DNA of 64,000 bases from contig NZ_JAHNZT010000001.1 in assembly GCF_019039035.1 (NCBI RefSeq), positions 460,049-524,048 on the forward strand, written 5' to 3'. This document shows positions 61,474-64,000 of this stretch, in pieces. The position numbers were made by a program, and so were the translations under genes. The number at the start of each line of letters is the position of its first letter. Within the stretch, counting starts at the first letter, position 1. Below the pieces are notes generated by a model. The model had not been told where the DNA came from and searched no databases. It saw only the letters and a program-made list of their open reading frames with translations. This DNA is from Citreicoccus inhibens. GTDB taxonomy: Bacteria; Myxococcota; Myxococcia; Myxococcales; Myxococcaceae.

Positions 61474-62922
61474 TCAGGGCTTGCGCGGGGTATCGGCGCC
61501 TTGGGGCTCGGACGTGTCTCCGCGAGCCGGGGCTTCTTTCCTCGGAGAGGGCTCGCGCTTCGTGTCGGAGTCCTGCCGCGCGGGGAGGTCCTTCTGGGCC
61601 GGCGCTTCCTTCTTCGGTGCGGGCGATGGCGTCCCCGTGGAGTCGCGCTGTTGCTTCGCCTCGTCGACATCCTGGGTCAGCCGGTTGATGTACCGCGTGC
61701 GCTCCTCGCTCTGCCACTCGGCGGGCGAGAAGGCCGTAGGGGCATACTCGCGCGTGGTGTGCACGGGCCCGCGCAGCGTGGCCATCAGCTCGCGATCCGG
61801 ATCCCCCGACTCCTTGAGCAAGAAGCCATCCACGTCTCGCAACAACAGCGGGAACGTGGGCGCCTCGTCGATGATGAGCTTTCCAAAGACCGTCAGCTTC
61901 ACCTCGTGCGCCCCTTCAGGCAGCTCCTCGTTGAAGGACACGTAGGCAAAGGCCACACCGCTCTCGTCATCCAGTCTCCCCGACACGACATACCGTCCTG
62001 CCTTCCGGACCTGGATGCCGAGATAGAGCTGGAGTGAGCCGTTCTCGACCACCTCGCGCACCTTGCGGGTGAAGGTGGCCGGAGCTGCGGGCGTGTAGAG
62101 AATGTCGAAGAAGCTGGAGTCCTCCACCTGCCCCGAGCGCACGTGCACGTCCACGCGCAGCGTGCCCGAGTACAGCGGGAAGCCCTGGCGAGAAGGCTGG
62201 AAGCGCCCGGTGATGATGCCGTCGCCCGCCCGCGCATCGCCCTCCGCGCCATCATCCGCGAACGCGAGCGGCACACCCTTCACGCCGCCCGCGCCCGGCA
62301 CATGCTCGGCTTCGTGCGCGACGGCGGACACCACTTCACAGGGGCGCGGCGTGTGGCGCTCGTCCTCGCACGCCACGCTGAAGAGCACCGACTCCTCGCC
62401 GACGACGAAGACCTTGTCCTGCTTGAGCCGCATCTGCACATCCGAGGCGCTGTCCCCCGAACCGGTGCGGCTCACCAACCGCCGCGTGCGCTCGGGCTCG
62501 GGCAGCTCCATCTGGTCCGGATGCTCGCGGCTCGGACGCGAGTCGGGGGGATAGCGCGTGGCGACGACATAGGACTCCAGCGTTCGCTGAGCGCGCTCCA
62601 GCCGCGTCTCCCAGAGCGCGCGCCGCTCCTCGCGCTCCTGCTCCTCGGGACTCATCGCGGCCACGCTCGCCACGGGCCCCTTCGATGAGGGCGGCCCCCC
62701 TCGCGTCGGAGCGCCCGGGGAGGGGTGCTCGTCTTGCGCGAAAGGGGCCGCATCAACGGGCGGCGAGGACTCGGACTCCGCGACGGCGCCGACTCCGCGG
62801 CTCCACCACACCACGGCCCCCAGGATTGCGAGCGCCAGTGGGAGGAACACGAGCCGCCAGCCGCTACCTCGCGACCGCGACGACGCGGAAACGGTGCCAT
62901 CGGGAGCCATGGAGTCCTTCAT
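61474..62922 (-). CDS. Anchored hypothetical protein linked to the secreted hydrolase
   Basis: 482 residues. One N-terminal membrane helix (about 22-42, LVFLPLALAILGAVVWW), so it is anchored with the body outside the cytoplasm. The middle is beta-rich (DKVFVVGEESVLFSVACEDE, and LRVDVHVRSGQVEDSSFFD), resembling immunoglobulin-like or choice-of-anchor domains, with GDGIITGRFQPSRQGFP. The C-terminal 80 residues are a charged Glu/Lys/Pro-rich stretch (SPAPKKEAPAQKDLPARQDS). No enzymatic motif. It starts 9 bases after the hydrolase-like gene, so both belong to one transcript, which suggests a shared envelope role. Confidence 0.82.
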   Translation of the reverse strand: MKDSMAPDGTVSASSRSRGSGWRLVFLPLALAILGAVVWWSRGVGAVAESESSPPVDAAPFAQDEHPSPGAPTRGGPPSSKGPVASVAAMSPEEQEREERRALWETRLERAQRTLESYVVATRYPPDSRPSREHPDQMELPEPERTRRLVSRTGSGDSASDVQMRLKQDKVFVVGEESVLFSVACEDERHTPRPCEVVSAVAHEAEHVPGAGGVKGVPLAFADDGAEGDARAGDGIITGRFQPSRQGFPLYSGTLRVDVHVRSGQVEDSSFFDILYTPAAPATFTRKVREVVENGSLQLYLGIQVRKAGRYVVSGRLDDESGVAFAYVSFNEELPEGAHEVKLTVFGKLIIDEAPTFPLLLRDVDGFLLKESGDPDRELMATLRGPVHTTREYAPTAFSPAEWQSEERTRYINRLTQDVDEAKQQRDSTGTPSPAPKKEAPAQKDLPARQDSDTKREPSPRKEAPARGDTSEPQGADTPRKP

Positions 62923-62931
62923 GCCCGCGCG

Positions 62932-63816
62932 CTAGTAGGCGTACGTCACCATGTCCGCGCGGACCTTGGAGACAATGCCACCCCAGTTGCCGTTGGCGTA
63001 GTGGTTGACCGTCTCGCCGTCGTCGCGGAAGTCCACGCTGTGGTTGGTCCACTTGGCGCGGCCATCGCTGCACGCGGCCGTGCCCGTGTTGAGCGTGCCG
63101 CCGCAGAACCAGTCACCCGGGTTGCAGTACGAGCCGCCCGAGCTGCCGGACACGCCACCCGTCGAGTGGTACGCCACGGCCTCGTCATCCTGCCCGGGGA
63201 GGATGCCCGAGTAGAGCGTGCCCTTCGCCGCCGCGAACATGTAGAGCCACACGTTGCGCGTGGTGTTGTGGTTGTACATGGCGCGCGCCGTGGTGGTGAC
63301 CAGGTCGCTCACCAGCGGCTCGCTCACCGCCCACTCGCCCACGTCCGCCAGCTCGCTGCCGCCACCGGCGCCCGAGGCCACGTCCACCCACCGGATGTTC
63401 CAGCCCGTCTGCGTGGTGCCATCCAGGTTGCCGCATACGCCGCTGGAGTTGGGAGACGCGTTCTTCTTCGTGCGCGTGGAGCCGCCGTAGAGCGACAACG
63501 CGTAGCCAATCTGCAGGTCTCCCGCCGAGTGCGCGGCGATGTAGCACCAGTTGTCGCCGGTGCAGAAGCAGTCCAGCGCGTCGCGGATGCGGCCGTTCTC
63601 ATTGCCGACGCGCTGCGTGCCGTTCCAGTTCACCGCCTTCTTGTTCACACCCGCTGCCGTGCTGGCCGGACCCCAATAGCTGAAGTCGTTGTAGTTGCCG
63701 GCCTGAGTCCCGCCACCGTTTCGACCATGAATCCAGAGCGTGTAGTTGGTAGCAGCGGCTTCCGTGCCCACGAGCATCATCGCGGCAGCCACGGCCGCAC
63801 CGAACAGCGTCTTCAT
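62932..63816 (-). CDS. Secreted alpha/beta-hydrolase-like protein
   Basis: 294 residues from the ATG at 63816. Signal peptide (TLFGAAVAAAMMLVGTEAAA). The mature protein begins NYTLWIHGRNGGG, where HG could be the oxyanion turn of a lipase or esterase, then CYIAAHSAGDLQIGYALS with a nucleophile elbow A-H-S-A-G, and a late Asp-rich FRDDGETVNHYANG whose His could complete the triad. About six cysteines suggest disulfides. First gene of a two-gene transcript. Upstream (63817-64000) are two small hairpins (CCTCTC/GAGAGG, and GCCCGG/CCGGGC near 63865-63880) in the leader. Enzyme class inferred from motifs; specificity unknown. Confidence 0.8.
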   Translation of the reverse strand: MKTLFGAAVAAAMMLVGTEAAATNYTLWIHGRNGGGTQAGNYNDFSYWGPASTAAGVNKKAVNWNGTQRVGNENGRIRDALDCFCTGDNWCYIAAHSAGDLQIGYALSLYGGSTRTKKNASPNSSGVCGNLDGTTQTGWNIRWVDVASGAGGGSELADVGEWAVSEPLVSDLVTTTARAMYNHNTTRNVWLYMFAAAKGTLYSGILPGQDDEAVAYHSTGGVSGSSGGSYCNPGDWFCGGTLNTGTAACSDGRAKWTNHSVDFRDDGETVNHYANGNWGGIVSKVRADMVTYAY

Positions 63817-64000
63817 GCGAGTGCCTCCTGCACAGCCTCTCAGGGGGAGAGAGGACAATCCGCCCGGTTGCCCTCCGGGCAAGGGGGCCCGCAGTCTAGG
63901 TCTCGCGCTCAAAGAAATCGATAACAGGGAAAACTTGCTGCCCGTGGAAGAACCGACGCAGTGCGGCAAACGTCGGTTCAGGGGCGGGGCGACTGCTGGA

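Overview
The window is a gene-dense, very GC-rich bacterial chromosome segment with G or C at most third codon positions. It reads as a myxobacterium of the Myxococcus/Corallococcus/Pyxidicoccus type. The reasons are an Oar-like TonB-dependent receptor near a 341-residue recA, a TonB-ExbB-ExbD-ExbD operon, many lipoproteins of unknown function, and two giant low-complexity scaffold proteins (1739 and 1851 residues). No rRNA, tRNA, CRISPR array, prophage or insertion sequence was recognised. Most of the window is ordinary core chromosome with short gaps, small convergent overlaps and few long operons.

Layout. 1-7 kb: 3' end of an FtsK/SpoIIIE translocase, an RlmL-type rRNA methyltransferase, plsY with a DUF2752 membrane protein, a DUF4920 exported protein, a nuclease-fold candidate, a myxobacterial hypothetical and a B12-binding-type radical SAM protein. 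7-14 kb: a TonB unit, with an Oar-like receptor and a lipoprotein on one strand and tonB-exbB-exbD-exbD diverging on the other, each side with a recognisable promoter. 14-22 kb: yifB/comM, a type II NADH dehydrogenase, recA, a DUF1285-like protein, and cinA coupled to a membrane protein. 21.8-23.8 kb: a gene-poor island holding an AAC(3)-I-like acetyltransferase, a small upstream ORF and a degenerate 89-bp repeat. 23.8-32 kb: pssA (its ribosome binding site can pair with an upstream arm), an alpha/beta hydrolase, a beta-helix lipoprotein, HU, an M23 peptidase, threonine aldolase, endonuclease III and peptide deformylase. 32-43 kb: a pseudo-receiver/coiled-coil/J-like giant, priA, a glutathione transferase, galU with an exported protein, and an outer-membrane barrel. 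43-54 kb: a giant TPR protein, an RluA-type pseudouridine synthase, an M3-like metallopeptidase and several small envelope proteins. 54-64 kb: DUF2058, a glutaryl-CoA dehydrogenase, an SDR, an orphan chemoreceptor, a PP2C phosphatase divergent from a very acidic protein, and a secreted hydrolase-like protein with an anchored partner.

How parts work together. The best supported multi-gene system is the TonB unit: inner-membrane motor (ExbB, two ExbD), periplasm-spanning TonB, outer-membrane receptor and a co-transcribed lipoprotein. From general knowledge, Oar of Myxococcus xanthus is a TonB-dependent receptor needed for development and reported to be needed for secretion of the protease PopC. 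The gene linkage here fits that locus, but orthology was not computed.
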